Positions 8,886 to 18,510 of a stretch of 22,407 nt of DNA are shown in pieces. The notes beneath the pieces were generated by a model. The model was not told where the DNA came from. It made no database searches and worked only from the letters and a program-made list of their open reading frames with translations. Within the stretch, counting starts at the first letter, position 1. The number at the start of each line of letters is the position of its first letter. Origin of the DNA: Coemansia sp. RSA 1804. Its lineage: Eukaryota; Kickxellomycota; Kickxellomycetes; Kickxellales; Kickxellaceae. The stretch covers positions 1 to 22,407 of the forward strand of contig JANBTH010000283.1 of assembly GCA_027578815.1 (NCBI GenBank), given 5' to 3'. The position numbers and the translations under genes are program-made.

Positions 8886-10046
8886 TTTGTGTGTTGTACT
8901 ATTATAAGCTGCTTGTGTGAGACAAAGGATAAATTCCGGCTTCGAGAAAGAAAAGAGCAAAAATGCTGAAGGGCAAGACAGAAATTAGGCCGTTTGGTCT
9001 TGTCGTATACACGCAAGCAGAATAGATGTTGTGATTTTTTTCTAGCTTGCAAAGAAGGACTTGTGTGCAGGTAACAAGTATGTTTTCTTCACTTTCCCCC
9101 AAAATAAAATTTTTAAAGGGAAAAAGGAATAAAAAGCAGAGTAGACTTTTACAAATGCCAACAATCCGAGCTGAAAGAAAGGCGAGCAAAGGAAATGTGA
9201 CAAAGAAAGCGAGTGGTGTTGGTATAAGAGTAATACAAGAATTAATAAAAGAATGGAAAAGACAAGAAATAAAGTCCTAGAGCAAAAAAAGGTTTGTGAA
9301 GGAAAGAAGAAAAAGGATGAGAGAGCGAGAAGACGAAAGAAGCTATTGCATGAAGGAGAAAAGGACACGCGTATGAGTGTGTGTGGGAAAGAAGAACGGA
9401 TGAACAAAATAGACTTTGGTCGGCGTGAGCTTGTCTTGCGTTATAAAAAAGTATGTCAAAATGGACAGTGAAGGCGATAGCGAGAAAAAGCGGGCAGCAA
9501 GAAACAAAGCGTGTCTTGCTCAGGTCTTTATATACAAAGGTTGTGAGAAATTGGCAAGCCTTGCGGAGGAGCACTCATGGCTGGCCTTCTACAAAGAGGG
9601 CTTCATGATCAGACAAGAATAGATTTCTTTTAGGAAAGGAAATGTGATAATGTCAACGAGCTAGATATTTGCTCACCGTGCATGCAAGTCACCGGTGGCC
9701 AAAAGAAATTCTATCTCCCACCATTTTCCCTCTCATTCAACTGAAACTCACCAATCCATCCATCCTCCGACGGATCCCAACGCCAGCGCCGATCAGTGAG
9801 CAGTTGGGTGCAAATCCCCACACCTAATCCGCACCCCCTTTTTCTCACACCCGTCCGCAGCACACGGGGAAAAGGAGGGTTTGTGCTGCGACATCCGGCG
9901 TTGCGAAAGACAATGCGGGCTGTGGTGTCTGCTCCGAAGAGAAGAAATGTAGTGGCAATGGATTCCTCAGCATGGTCATTTTTTACAGCTGCTGCGCCAG
10001 GTGATTTATTTACATTTACCAGAACACTAGCCACCTCTAAGCAAAC

Positions 10047-10318
10047 ATGTCAAAAATTGCGTCATTCTCTTCTTCGTTATTTCAATTCCTGTCTGGAGCA
10101 CTGCTTTTTTTCTGGTATGCACATGGTCGACGGCGTTCGTTTCACCACGGGGTCGTTGATTTCTTGATGATGAGGCACACAATCAACCTGCTTTCTTCCA
10201 AATTCCTTTATTTTCTTTTCAACCCGCGCCTTACAGTGGGTGCTTGCTTTGTTTGGAACACAATTCAATGCAAGCCTTTCGAAAGAAAAACAAAGAAAAA
10301 CAAAGCATACCAAAAAAT
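10047..10318 (+). CDS. Weak candidate: small hydrophobic protein, possibly spliced
   Basis: The ATG at 10047 has a context (AAACATGTC) like other starts in this window and opens MSKIASFSSSLFQFLSGALLFF, a possible membrane segment. A plausible donor (CTG|GTATGC, about 10115) and acceptor (CCTTACAG, about 10232) would join it to a Lys-rich tail ending KQSIPKN, stopping near 10318. Unspliced, the frame runs to 10433 (128 aa) through simple-sequence DNA. I recognise no family. This could equally be chance; it is listed because it follows the only GC-richer island in the region. Confidence 0.15.
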
Positions 10319-10392
10319 TAAACAGCATGATGGAAAAGAGACAATCGCAGTAATAAAACCCTTGATGTGTTCCTATCTCCAACTCTCCCCGC

Positions 10393-10420
10393 ACACATCA
10401 GGAAAGACACATCAGGAAAG
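10393..10420 (+). repeat. Perfect tandem duplication of a 14-mer
   Basis: ACACATCAGGAAAG occurs twice, head to tail, with no mismatch, in gene-less DNA downstream of GPN2. Looks like a recent replication-slippage event. Confidence 0.9.
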
Positions 10421-10878
10421 CGGAAGCAGATGAGGATGAGAGAAGAGAAACATGTCCGAAATTCCCTCAACTGATCATTTCCGGACTTTCTACTATTTCC
10501 CCCTTTATTTCACTCTTATTTGCTTTGGCTGCGGACGAGGAAATGAGCGGGATCATCAACAAATTCTATTGTTAGATCAGACCGAAACCACAACAACAAC
10601 AACAACAGGAAAAATCGCTATGACCAAATATTTCCTTCCAATGAGAATGAGGTGATCGACCTATTTTTGTCCTTTTGCTTCGCCTCATCTCATCTTTTAT
10701 CATTTCTAAAAATAAGCCAAAATACGTCATAACTACACAAAAAAATTTGTCTGAAATGTTTTCGCATCTTGTTTTTTTTCCACATGATCCAAAACGCGGA
10801 TTCATTGACATGAATAGAAAGGAAAAAATGTAGATATGTAGAAAAACATTTCCTAGTCACACTCTATCATCGTCGTCA

Positions 10879-11853
10879 TTACCGGTGTTCCACAATAGAA
10901 AGTCCGTTAATCTTGTCCATGACATCCAGATGACCACGGTCGCCATCGTCAGCTTCTGCGTGCGACCGAGTTTTCCCCGTAAGCACACCGTACATGAGCT
11001 GCGCGTCCTTTGCTTCCGAAACAAGATCCGTGGCATCCGCCGCAAGCATGATGTTCTCGTTACCCTCGGTCAGTGCGCCGAAAATAAACCCGTTGGCCTT
11101 GTCGATCTCCTTCAGCAGGTTGGCCACCGAGTGCTTATCGTTGATGCACAGGGTGCTGAAGCCAACCATGCTAAAGTCCTCAACAAGCTCGCAGATAACG
11201 CGGTTCAGCTCGCCAAACCGCTTACTCCCTTCCCGCTGGTTCAGGCAGTCTAGGAGGTAACTCAGATCCATCACGCTCGTATAGTACTCGAGATTGAAGT
11301 CAAGCTGACCGAGTCCGGCCAGAAGATCAATCTTGGAAAGCACGTTGATGTGCGGCATCTCGAGTAGCGACATCATGGTCAACGAAAGAAGCAGAACCGA
11401 GATGAACTTGGCTGCCTCCGTGCAGTAGCTGGCATCCACAAGATGCACACACGCAAGACGGTAGTTCTGCTTCTCAAGCCGTCGTACGATTGTCCGCATC
11501 GAGTTGTTATGTGTGTACAGTTCTACTTGGCCCGGACAGTCGAATATAATGTAGTACTCGTCATCGGCGTAGGGCTTGAGCTTCTCCAGCAGCCAGTCAA
11601 CGTTCTTTTCCAAATACTCTATGCAGTACACCATGCCGCCATTCGGACCCAGATGGTATGCGTTCATTGCGTCCTCCAATGTTATGAGCTCCCCTATGTC
11701 TACTGCGCTTGTGTAAGGTATGTTGTCGTTTGCGGGATCGAGATTCACGATAATCGTCTTCCGTCCAAGCGCGTTGAGGAACTGGTGCATTCCAGCGCAG
11801 TATGTTGTTTTGCCAGACCCAGGCGGCCCAATGGCGATCTGCCCAAACGGCAT
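10879..11853 (-). CDS. GPN2: GPN-loop GTPase 2
   Basis: Single-exon 324-residue P-loop GTPase of the GPN family. With GPN1/GPN3 it is needed for assembly and nuclear import of RNA polymerase II (and III) and acts in the cytoplasm as a dimer. Visible motifs: Walker A GPPGSGKTT (9-17), the family-defining GPN triplet at 69-71 (HLGPNGG), FDCPGQVELYTH (104-115, G3), and NVLSKIDL (170-177, G4 with SK-D). The MPFGQIAIGPPGSGK opening matches the conserved GPN2 start, so I chose the ATG at 11853 over an upstream one at 11895. Conserved GPN2 features such as the LDFNLEYYTSVMDLSYL region are present. Length is usual for GPN2. The gene lies 294 nt downstream of RAD3 on the same strand; both serve polymerase II transcription, but nothing indicates co-regulation. 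Confidence 0.95.
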   Translation of the reverse strand: MPFGQIAIGPPGSGKTTYCAGMHQFLNALGRKTIIVNLDPANDNIPYTSAVDIGELITLEDAMNAYHLGPNGGMVYCIEYLEKNVDWLLEKLKPYADDEYYIIFDCPGQVELYTHNNSMRTIVRRLEKQNYRLACVHLVDASYCTEAAKFISVLLLSLTMMSLLEMPHINVLSKIDLLAGLGQLDFNLEYYTSVMDLSYLLDCLNQREGSKRFGELNRVICELVEDFSMVGFSTLCINDKHSVANLLKEIDKANGFIFGALTEGNENIMLAADATDLVSEAKDAQLMYGVLTGKTRSHAEADDGDRGHLDVMDKINGLSIVEHR

Positions 11854-12147
11854 ATCCGATAAATACGATGTAGTAAAAAAAGAACAAAAGAACAAGGACA
11901 GCTAGGTTGAGAAATAACGCCTTCCAATCTTCCTGCAACCCCAGAAACACGCCAGGGGGTTATTGGAACTTGTGGCCAAGGCAACAATAGCTAATGTATG
12001 GGTCTGGAGAAAAATAGCAAAATTTTGAAATTTTAAATATAAAAAAGTGGACACAGTTTTGAAAAGTAGAAAAACAACGAGAAACACCCCATGTTGCCCT
12101 AAAAGTTAAAACAGCACGCACTGGAGGCGTCGAGTTGCTCAATAAGT

Positions 12148-14472
12148 CTATGCCGTTGAAGGATCCACATCCATGGCATCGGCACCTTGGCTAACAACTC
12201 CAGCGTCTCCGTCAGGATTCTCGATCTTGCGACAGAACTGGGCAATATGCTCGTTGGACCACATACTTACGCCAACCTGCAATTTCATATCGAATGGCTG
12301 GGCAATGTACTTTAGGAACTTGCGAGATCTTTCGATAGCCATGTCGGTCGACAGGCTCAGATTGGCTTCGACCAAACATGCCGAGATCCATTTTGGAAGC
12401 TTGGACCTCTTGTCGGCCCTGGAGTACCGCTTGTCGGCCAGGACCATGATCCCGTAATCGGTCTTTCCGCGCAGCACTCGCCCAATGCATTGGGACGCAT
12501 GGCGCAGTGCGTCGAATGTCAGGAAATCGTTCTCGCGGATCTGATGGGCCTCGCGCATAAACTCCAGCCGCGCCTTGAGGATCCGCGATTCGGTGTACTG
12601 GTATGGAATGCCAAACATGATCACGGCGCGGCCGTAGTTGTGGTCAAAATCAATGCCCTCGCTGACCTTGCCTCGCGCAACAGAGAGAAGAACAGCACCG
12701 CGACCATTATCGCAGGCTGTGCGGTAGTTTTGCAGTGCCACAGACGTCTCTGCAGCGTCTGGCGTTTCAACAAAGATCAGCTTGTGCTTCCATACATCCT
12801 TCAGCACGCCGTTCTCGTTCCACATGGCAACTATGCTCTCCATGTACAGATACGAGGGAAAGAATGCCACGATGCCGTCGGGGACAGTCCGCGCCATGTC
12901 GATAAGAAGGTTGCCATAGTTGCGCACCACCGCAGGATCGTTGCGCACCTCGAACTTGCTGCTAATCGTCACCTGGTCGCTGCCGCGGATCACAACCATG
13001 GGTGCAAAGCACGTCCGCGCAAGCGTCATTGTGAATGACTCCTGGACCGTCGGCGTGAACTCAAGCATCTTCGGATACATGTCTAGCGGCGACAGCGTGC
13101 CAGAAGTGATAACCACGGTGTGGAAGCGCTGGAACACGGGCTTGATGGCAATCGCCGCATCCAGGCAAACCAGATGCAGCACCGGATTCAGCACCTTGGA
13201 CTGGTCGCTCTCGTACGGCTCAAACAGAACCATAAATCCTGTGTCGTATGTCGCGCACAGCGTGGCAAACCCTGCAACGCGCGCCAGCGCACCGTACTGC
13301 TCAAGATCAACTATCTCGAGCGTACGCACCAGCGACGCCAGACGCTCCGCACAGAACCTCAGCGGCTTGCGCTCAATGTAAGTAACCTCCCGAATGTGCT
13401 GCAGAAACGACGGCGTTGTTTCGGCCACCACGTGCATCACACGCATCCGTGCCTTGAGATACTCGATGAAGCGCTTGAGGAACCGCACAAAGTGCTCTGC
13501 CTTGCGGATATTCCCGGGAACAGCCTCGCGCAAAACGCTGTCGGGAAGAATCGGATTAGCCAGCACCATGTCCTCGTCGCGCGCAGCCAATGCGCCGCGT
13601 AGACCCTCAACGAGCTTCTCGTACTCGTCCTGCAGCTTCTCCGAGTTCTGGCTCTTCATCTCGTCAACCCTCGCAGTCAGCTTCTCGATGCTCTCGCTGC
13701 TTGCCCTAAGTGTCCGGTCGTTAATGTCGATGCTCAACGAGTCTATGCAAATACTGTCAATGTTGTGGGCCTCGTCGAACACAACAATGGTGTCCTTCTC
13801 AAACTCCTTTGAAACCAGCTCAGCAACCTTTGGGTCAACCATGTAGTGGAAACTGTATATGATCACGTCGGCAAAGGGAATAACGCGACGCGAGAGATAG
13901 TACGGACACATTCCGTTTTCGCGTCCGTAGTCCGTCAAATCCTCCAGCGTATACACGCCCGAGGGCACCAGTTCCGTGGGCTCCATCGTGTGCAGCTTCT
14001 CGTAAAAGTCGCATAGCTCGATATTCCCCTCAGCCCTTGCCTTGCTGCGCACCCACGACGCAGTCATCTGTCTGCACTGTGCATCGACAACCGAGCCCTT
14101 GCGCTCCTTGCTGACTCGCGGATGCACACACAGGTTCTTTCGCGAAGTCAGTCCTAGTCCAAGGAAGTCGGCGTCCTGGCACCCCTGCGACCGCCTGTAG
14201 GCCATCAGCCGCTTCAGCTCAGAAAGCGCCTTGTCGATCTCGGGAACCGTTCGCGAACAGTACACGAGCTTCCGCCGCCCCGGATAGAACTGCTGGTATG
14301 CTATGATCAGCGACAGCAGCGATATGGTTTTACCCGTTCCTGAAGGCATCTCCAGCATCCCGTGGCCCTTGCTGTCAAGGCTCCTTTTCAGCGCACACAT
14401 GTACTGGTACTGCTCCGGGTACACATAGTCGTATGGGAAAACGACCGGAAGGTCGTCAATGAAGAACTTCAT
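12148..14472 (-). CDS. RAD3: RAD3/XPD (ERCC2) TFIIH 5'-3' DNA helicase
   Basis: ATP-dependent superfamily 2 iron-sulfur helicase, subunit of TFIIH, needed for nucleotide excision repair and for transcription initiation architecture. Single exon, 774 residues (yeast Rad3 778, human XPD 760). Motifs: Walker A PSGTGKT with Lys48; the four Fe-S cysteines at 115, 133, 154 and 189, with spacing almost identical to human 116, 134, 155, 190; DEAH box at 233-236; Arch domain between; and motif VI QCIGRVLRGKTDYG with the following ADKRYSRADKRSKLP block. The ATG at 14472 (MKFFIDDLPVVFPYDYVYPEQ) is the conserved start; the frame is open to an ATG at 14679 but that extension is unlike the family. The C-terminus is short and acidic (GADAMDVDPSTA). 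No missing catalytic residue was seen. It is divergent from LUC7 across 416 nt. Confidence 0.97.
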   Translation of the reverse strand: MKFFIDDLPVVFPYDYVYPEQYQYMCALKRSLDSKGHGMLEMPSGTGKTISLLSLIIAYQQFYPGRRKLVYCSRTVPEIDKALSELKRLMAYRRSQGCQDADFLGLGLTSRKNLCVHPRVSKERKGSVVDAQCRQMTASWVRSKARAEGNIELCDFYEKLHTMEPTELVPSGVYTLEDLTDYGRENGMCPYYLSRRVIPFADVIIYSFHYMVDPKVAELVSKEFEKDTIVVFDEAHNIDSICIDSLSIDINDRTLRASSESIEKLTARVDEMKSQNSEKLQDEYEKLVEGLRGALAARDEDMVLANPILPDSVLREAVPGNIRKAEHFVRFLKRFIEYLKARMRVMHVVAETTPSFLQHIREVTYIERKPLRFCAERLASLVRTLEIVDLEQYGALARVAGFATLCATYDTGFMVLFEPYESDQSKVLNPVLHLVCLDAAIAIKPVFQRFHTVVITSGTLSPLDMYPKMLEFTPTVQESFTMTLARTCFAPMVVIRGSDQVTISSKFEVRNDPAVVRNYGNLLIDMARTVPDGIVAFFPSYLYMESIVAMWNENGVLKDVWKHKLIFVETPDAAETSVALQNYRTACDNGRGAVLLSVARGKVSEGIDFDHNYGRAVIMFGIPYQYTESRILKARLEFMREAHQIRENDFLTFDALRHASQCIGRVLRGKTDYGIMVLADKRYSRADKRSKLPKWISACLVEANLSLSTDMAIERSRKFLKYIAQPFDMKLQVGVSMWSNEHIAQFCRKIENPDGDAGVVSQGADAMDVDPSTA

Positions 14473-14888
14473 TTGATTTGGGCTGCGGGCTCCTTTTGGG
14501 TTAATTTGCCTCTTCTTCCGTTGCAAATTGCGGCAATGAACGTGGTGCTGGAATTGAGGGAATAGTAAATAACAACAAAAGGGAAAATTGTGGCCAAAGT
14601 GAGAACAAGAAAAACAAAAATCTCTTATTGCTTTTTTTTTTACTTCTTTTGGCTGCGGTAAGAAAATAAAAAATGCCACATACCATCACGTGGAATCCAG
14701 GCAGAGAAAAATAAGCGAGCAATCTCTGATGCATGCCTTCATTTGCTGGCGATGTTGAAGCTAGAAAAAGCACAAAACTCTTTCCCGAGTTCTACGCACA
14801 TCTTTTTTTTTACTTTTTCTATTTCTTTTGTTAAAGCTTTTACAAGCGATTATTGCATTGTTTCTTTTTATTTTCCAAAGCTCAAACG
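14473..14888. promoter_or_regulatory. Divergent promoter region, RAD3 / LUC7
   Basis: 416 nt between divergent starts. It contains T-runs (14633-14641, 14805-14812) and a pyrimidine-rich stretch immediately before the LUC7 ATG. No clear TATA box or other recognised motif, and no gene, was seen. Confidence 0.6.
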
Positions 14889-15782
14889 ATGACCGACATG
14901 GCTAGGATGCTCCTGCAGGAGCTGATGGGCGGGCTGGAGGACACTGGCACAAAGTACACGGATCCAAAGATATGCAAGGACTATCTTGTGGACTTTTGCC
15001 CGAACCTGCTGTTTGTGAACACGAAAGCCGACCTTGGGCCATGCGATCTGATGCACGACGACCGGCTGCGCGAAGCATACCAGAAATCATCGGACCGTGG
15101 GCGTCTCGGATACGAGGATGCATTCTACGAGCGCCTCCAGCGGCTTTCACACGATCTGCAGCGCAAAGTACGACGTGCGCTTGATAGAATCACCGCCGAG
15201 GCTGATGAGCAGCTTGTAAATCCGCACAAGGAGGAAAAGGAGGAGAGGGCTATTATCCTTGACGAGCGGATCAAGCAGGCGCTAATCAAAGTGCAGGAGC
15301 TTGGAGAGCAGGGTCGCGTTCTCGAGGCGTTTGGGCTTTACAACCAGATGGACAGGCTCAAAAGCGACCTGAGCGCACTGAAGCAGCGCATTGACTCAAT
15401 CAATCCCATGTTTAAGAACGAGAAGCGGCTCGAGGTGTGCGATGTGTGCGGCGCCTTCCTTGTGCCCAACGATGCCTCGAAAAGACTCGATGCCCACAAG
15501 GAGGGCAAACAGCACCAAGGGTACATTCGGATCCAGAAGGCGCTTGAGGAGTACAAGCAGAAGAACGGCACGCTGCGTGACCAGAGAGACGACCGCTACG
15601 GCGATAGATATTCCTCTGGGACCCGTCGCAGCAGACGCGAAAGCGGAAGCAGGCACCGAGCTGATTCTCGGTCGCCGTCGCCTTACCACAGACACGAACG
15701 GCGGGAGCGTCGCGATCGCAGCAACAGCGGCGACCGCTATAGAGACAGTTCGCGCAGACGTCGCCGGGATTTCAGATATTGA
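14889..15782 (+). CDS. LUC7: LUC7-like U1 snRNP splicing factor
   Basis: U1 snRNP-associated protein that stabilises pairing of U1 with the 5' splice site. Single exon, 297 residues. The N-terminus MTDMARMLLQELMG matches the conserved alpha-helix that contacts the Sm ring. The first zinc finger (CCCH type) is visible in CKDYLVDFCPNLLF...GPCDLMHDD; a long charged coiled coil follows (about 75-180); the second zinc finger (C2H2) is VCDVCGAFL...DAHKEGKQHQGY (about 181-217). The last 60 residues are Arg/Ser/Asp-rich (RSRRES, SRSPSPYHRHERRERRDRSNS), an RS-like tail expected for LUC7L proteins but short. I chose the ATG at 14889; an in-frame ATG 12 codons upstream adds a hydrophobic stretch not seen in the family. 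Several introns here use non-standard donors (GCAAGT, GTAGGC), the kind of site whose use LUC7 proteins tune. Confidence 0.95.
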   Translation: MTDMARMLLQELMGGLEDTGTKYTDPKICKDYLVDFCPNLLFVNTKADLGPCDLMHDDRLREAYQKSSDRGRLGYEDAFYERLQRLSHDLQRKVRRALDRITAEADEQLVNPHKEEKEERAIILDERIKQALIKVQELGEQGRVLEAFGLYNQMDRLKSDLSALKQRIDSINPMFKNEKRLEVCDVCGAFLVPNDASKRLDAHKEGKQHQGYIRIQKALEEYKQKNGTLRDQRDDRYGDRYSSGTRRSRRESGSRHRADSRSPSPYHRHERRERRDRSNSGDRYRDSSRRRRRDFRY

Positions 15783-15969
15783 CAGGTATTTCAAACTATT
15801 GCCTCTTTCACCCCCTCCCTTTGTGCAAGAAGGAATGAGGAAGAGTAAAGAAGGGATTGCTAACTCTATCTATTTTCTTGTTATGGTCATTGCAACTTCC
15901 CTTTTTCATACATGAGAAAAATACTAGTAACCATTTATAAATTAACATCTACTCCAGAGGATTGCTGTG

Positions 15970-15975
15970 TTTATT
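15970..15975 (-). terminator. Polyadenylation-like signal overlapping the COX23 stop codon
   Basis: Minus strand reads GAG TAA ATAAAC: an AATAAA hexamer begins on the last base of the stop codon. Transcripts ending at the usual 15-30 nt beyond it would have a very short 3' UTR and would stay within the 192-nt convergent space to LUC7. Confidence 0.4.
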
Positions 15976-16247
15976 TACTCAAACCGCTTCCGCTTTGCTT
16001 TCCTACGCTCCGCAACCCACTGTCTTTTGCATTCTCTGTAAGCTGCAAAAACATCGTCGCATATGTCCTTGTTGTAGTTGTTTTCATCCAGACATTTCAT
16101 ACTGGCCCTTGATTCCAGTGCGCAGGGGTCCATGAATTTTGATGATATTTTGTTTTCAAACTCGCTTAGCTTGACGCGACGCACTCCTGTTTCGGCGGAT
16201 TCTCTGCGAATAGCTTGGGTTGTGTCCGTATTTGGCGACGACGACAT
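15975..16247 (-). CDS. COX23: Twin CX9C mitochondrial protein Cox23/CHCHD7
   Basis: Single-exon 90-residue protein with a CHCH domain: two CX9C motifs (CALESRASMKC and CDDVFAAYREC) forming the disulfide-linked helical hairpin that the Mia40 relay folds in the intermembrane space. The CLDENNYNKDIC segment between them matches the conserved CLDENNY of CHCHD7/Cox23, which separates it from Cox17, Cox19 and Mic proteins. Cox23 is required for cytochrome c oxidase assembly, linked to copper delivery. The N-terminal 40 residues are polar with no presequence, as usual for Mia40 substrates; the C-terminus is very basic (RRKAKRKRFE). The start is the only ATG giving the family length. Convergent with LUC7, 192 nt apart. 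Confidence 0.88.
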   Translation of the reverse strand: MSSSPNTDTTQAIRRESAETGVRRVKLSEFENKISSKFMDPCALESRASMKCLDENNYNKDICDDVFAAYRECKRQWVAERRKAKRKRFE

Positions 16248-18317
16248 GCTGTGAATGAGACGATGATGATAAAGCTATTGTCTCCTGTGGTTCAAGCGGA
16301 ACGGATGTGATGTGGTGGTGAGTAGTAGTATCGAATTGTTGCAAAAAAAAAGAGAAAAGTATAGAACGGCAAGATCAACAAACCCGAATGGGGGGATATT
16401 TTTTTCTCAGTCAGTAGAAAAAGCGATACTACCCAATTATATTTTACGCTTATGAATATCTGAAATTAAGCAATGTCGACTATGGGCAAGGATCTCATTC
16501 TCTGTGCGAATGATACGAACCGCAAATAAAAGTAATAATGTGATTTGTCAATGAGAACCAGACGATATCCATTTGTTATCATCAGCAGCAGAGAGAGAGA
16601 GATGACCTGCGAGATGGATAAGACCGCACACAGGATAGATGATAGGCTTGGCTGATAGAAGCAAGACGATATTCGGAAGTCCTTTTTTTACAAATGCTAG
16701 AAATTTTGCATTATAATTTGGTGACAACGCACTGGCGTGCCATAGTGACTCTAAGTATAAGAGTATCAGCTACCAGATAAAGAAAAGCGCCACTGTATGA
16801 AAGATGTCAATTGAAATAAAAAGAAGCAACAGTTAGTTGCAGAAACATACAAACCAAGTAATTGGTGTCATCCAAGCATTCATAACTAGCCACAAGCTTG
16901 TTTATTTATTCAAAGCATAATAAAGATGTGTTAGCATGTAAAAACTATTGCATCTTTTTGTCTAGTGTCAGTGCCAGGAATCACAGCGTGGTATTTAAAA
17001 TTCGCATACACTTTCAGAATGTAAACATGGAAACAAGAATATTAGTGTGGCGACAGCAAATGTCGTAGATGTCAACACACACTTCTATGCTGCCGCGCCT
17101 CAGTGAACAAATAAAGAAACACAAGACAATAATAAACGTACCTTAATAGAATATTATTGAGAATGAATCGTCCCATCAATCACTTCAGAAAAGACTAGCT
17201 CAACAATGGTTGCTGCGCCCTGTATTTAAAAACATCTTTTTATTCTTTTTTATCTTCAGCCACATGCAAATATACTTTCTTGCAGACACAATGAGGCAGA
17301 GCCAAATAATGTTAGAGAAACGGTCCGGTGGTCTTTGTCTAAAAGAGGGGAGAAGGAATGGATTGTGAATTATATTTACAGATACGGTCTTACATTGTGC
17401 GGAATATGTCTCAGCATACCTTTATTATTGCTGCTATTATTTTTTAAATACTTGCAAAGGTAACAGTAACAGTAATAACAAAAAATAAAAAGAAACTGCA
17501 CATCCATAAAAACTATCTGGCGGTGTCTAGTTCGATCGGTCTTTCTTTGTGTGCTTACAGGTAACCACAACGACCACACACAGGCGGAATGCAAGGCTGG
17601 CCACAAGCTTGTCTCCGTGCATACTGCATTCTTCTCCCGCCTCGTTTATGTGGGTTTCGTTGGGCTAGAAAAAAAAAGGAGGGAAGAAGAGAGGTGTTTC
17701 AGTCACAAACTAGAGCCTAATGTATTTTGCTTTAATCGGAGGCTGAGGTTATGCCAAACCCAGTGTTCCAGCATTATAAAGTGAAAACCATACATGCGTT
17801 CATGGTCCTGAGTGTTACATACGCCATATACGCATGGGAGAAAGGCTGCATGTTCTGCAGGATAAATGTAATGAATGAAAGCGAATGAGGCTGTCTTCTT
17901 TTTTTTGGCCGCTCTAAACAGGAGCCAAAACAATACTAGCGTAAAATCATATCTCTACAAAAAATAGGGATACTTTTATTTTCAAAGTATTGTCTAGAGG
18001 CACGGCAAAAAGCATTGAACTAACGCTTGCTAGACAAGAGATAAAGAAATAATTGTAGCAACTAGCCACAGTCTTTGAACCGCCTTCCTTTTGTTTATAT
18101 GGAAAAATTAAGACTGAGAAACAAAAGAAAAAAAGTCGGGTAAAGACCGTGGGTAATCAATCGGGGCTGTATATCGATTAGTTTTAGTCACCAGGTTCGA
18201 GATGTTGAATAATTTTTTGACAATAAGTGTAGTATATACGGTTTGAGTTTGCCGACATCTTCTGGATCAGGTGTTACCTGGGAAGAGAAAAAAAGAAGGA
18301 AAATAAATAGAATTAAA

Positions 18318-18362
18318 GGGGGGGAGGTAAAGCAAGTGGGTGCTAGACTCTACCCCCCCTCC
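18318..18362. repeat. G-run/C-run stem-loop
   Basis: Left arm 18318-18329 (GGGGGGGAGGTA) pairs with right arm 18351-18362 (TACCCCCCCTCC) over 12 positions with one A-C mismatch and one G-U wobble; the loop is 21 nt. A T-rich stretch follows. It lies in gene-less DNA and its function is unknown. Confidence 0.7.
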
Positions 18363-18474
18363 TTCCCTTAGTGCCTCCTTTTTTTCCCTCTAAATTCTAT
18401 ACATTTCAAAACGCAGTTCATGGAGAATAATTGAATATTAAAGGTGGGCTAATTTGACTATAAAAAGTTTATCG

Positions 18475-18510
18475 ACCAGAACAGAACAGAACAACAACAA
18501 CAACAACAAC
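18475..18510 (+). repeat. AGAAC / CAA simple repeats
   Basis: Three AGAAC units run directly into about seven CAA units. A simple-sequence repeat in gene-less DNA; a shorter CAA repeat occurs near 10592. Confidence 0.85.

Larger units (their letters stand above)
8886..10878. other. Gene-poor 2-kb region between the kinase and GPN2
   Basis: Both flanking genes are on the minus strand. From about 9070 to 9480 the plus strand is strongly purine-rich (GAAAGAAGAAAAAGG-like), giving many spurious Phe/Ser frames on the other strand. TATA-like strings occur at about 9441 (plus) and 9526-9531 (minus TATATAAAG), the latter about 640 nt upstream of the kinase start. A GC-richer island spans about 9690-10000. 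A weak small-protein candidate starts at 10047. A tandem 14-mer sits at 10393-10420 and a (CAA)5-type repeat at about 10592. No confident gene. Confidence 0.55.

Noticed and set aside
9711..10034. 107-codon minus-strand frame in the GC-richer island
   Set aside because: It begins at a GTG rather than an ATG, with no recognisable motif; not supported as coding.
16505..16530. Minus-strand GGTTCGTATC resembling a tRNA T-loop
   Set aside because: It lacks the invariant A58-equivalent and no cloverleaf arms could be placed.
16889..17612. Identical 13-mer GCCACAAGCTTGT at two sites 711 bp apart
   Set aside because: Flanks are unrelated and the core is a palindrome; probably chance in a 3.5-kb AT-rich interval.
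18185..18205. tRNA B-box-like GGTTCGAGATG
   Set aside because: The box is degenerate at its 3' end and no matching A box or acceptor stem was found upstream.
18222..18235. AAGTGTAGTAT, as found in the U2 snRNA branch-recognition region
   Set aside because: The conserved U2 5' sequence upstream is absent, so it is a chance match.
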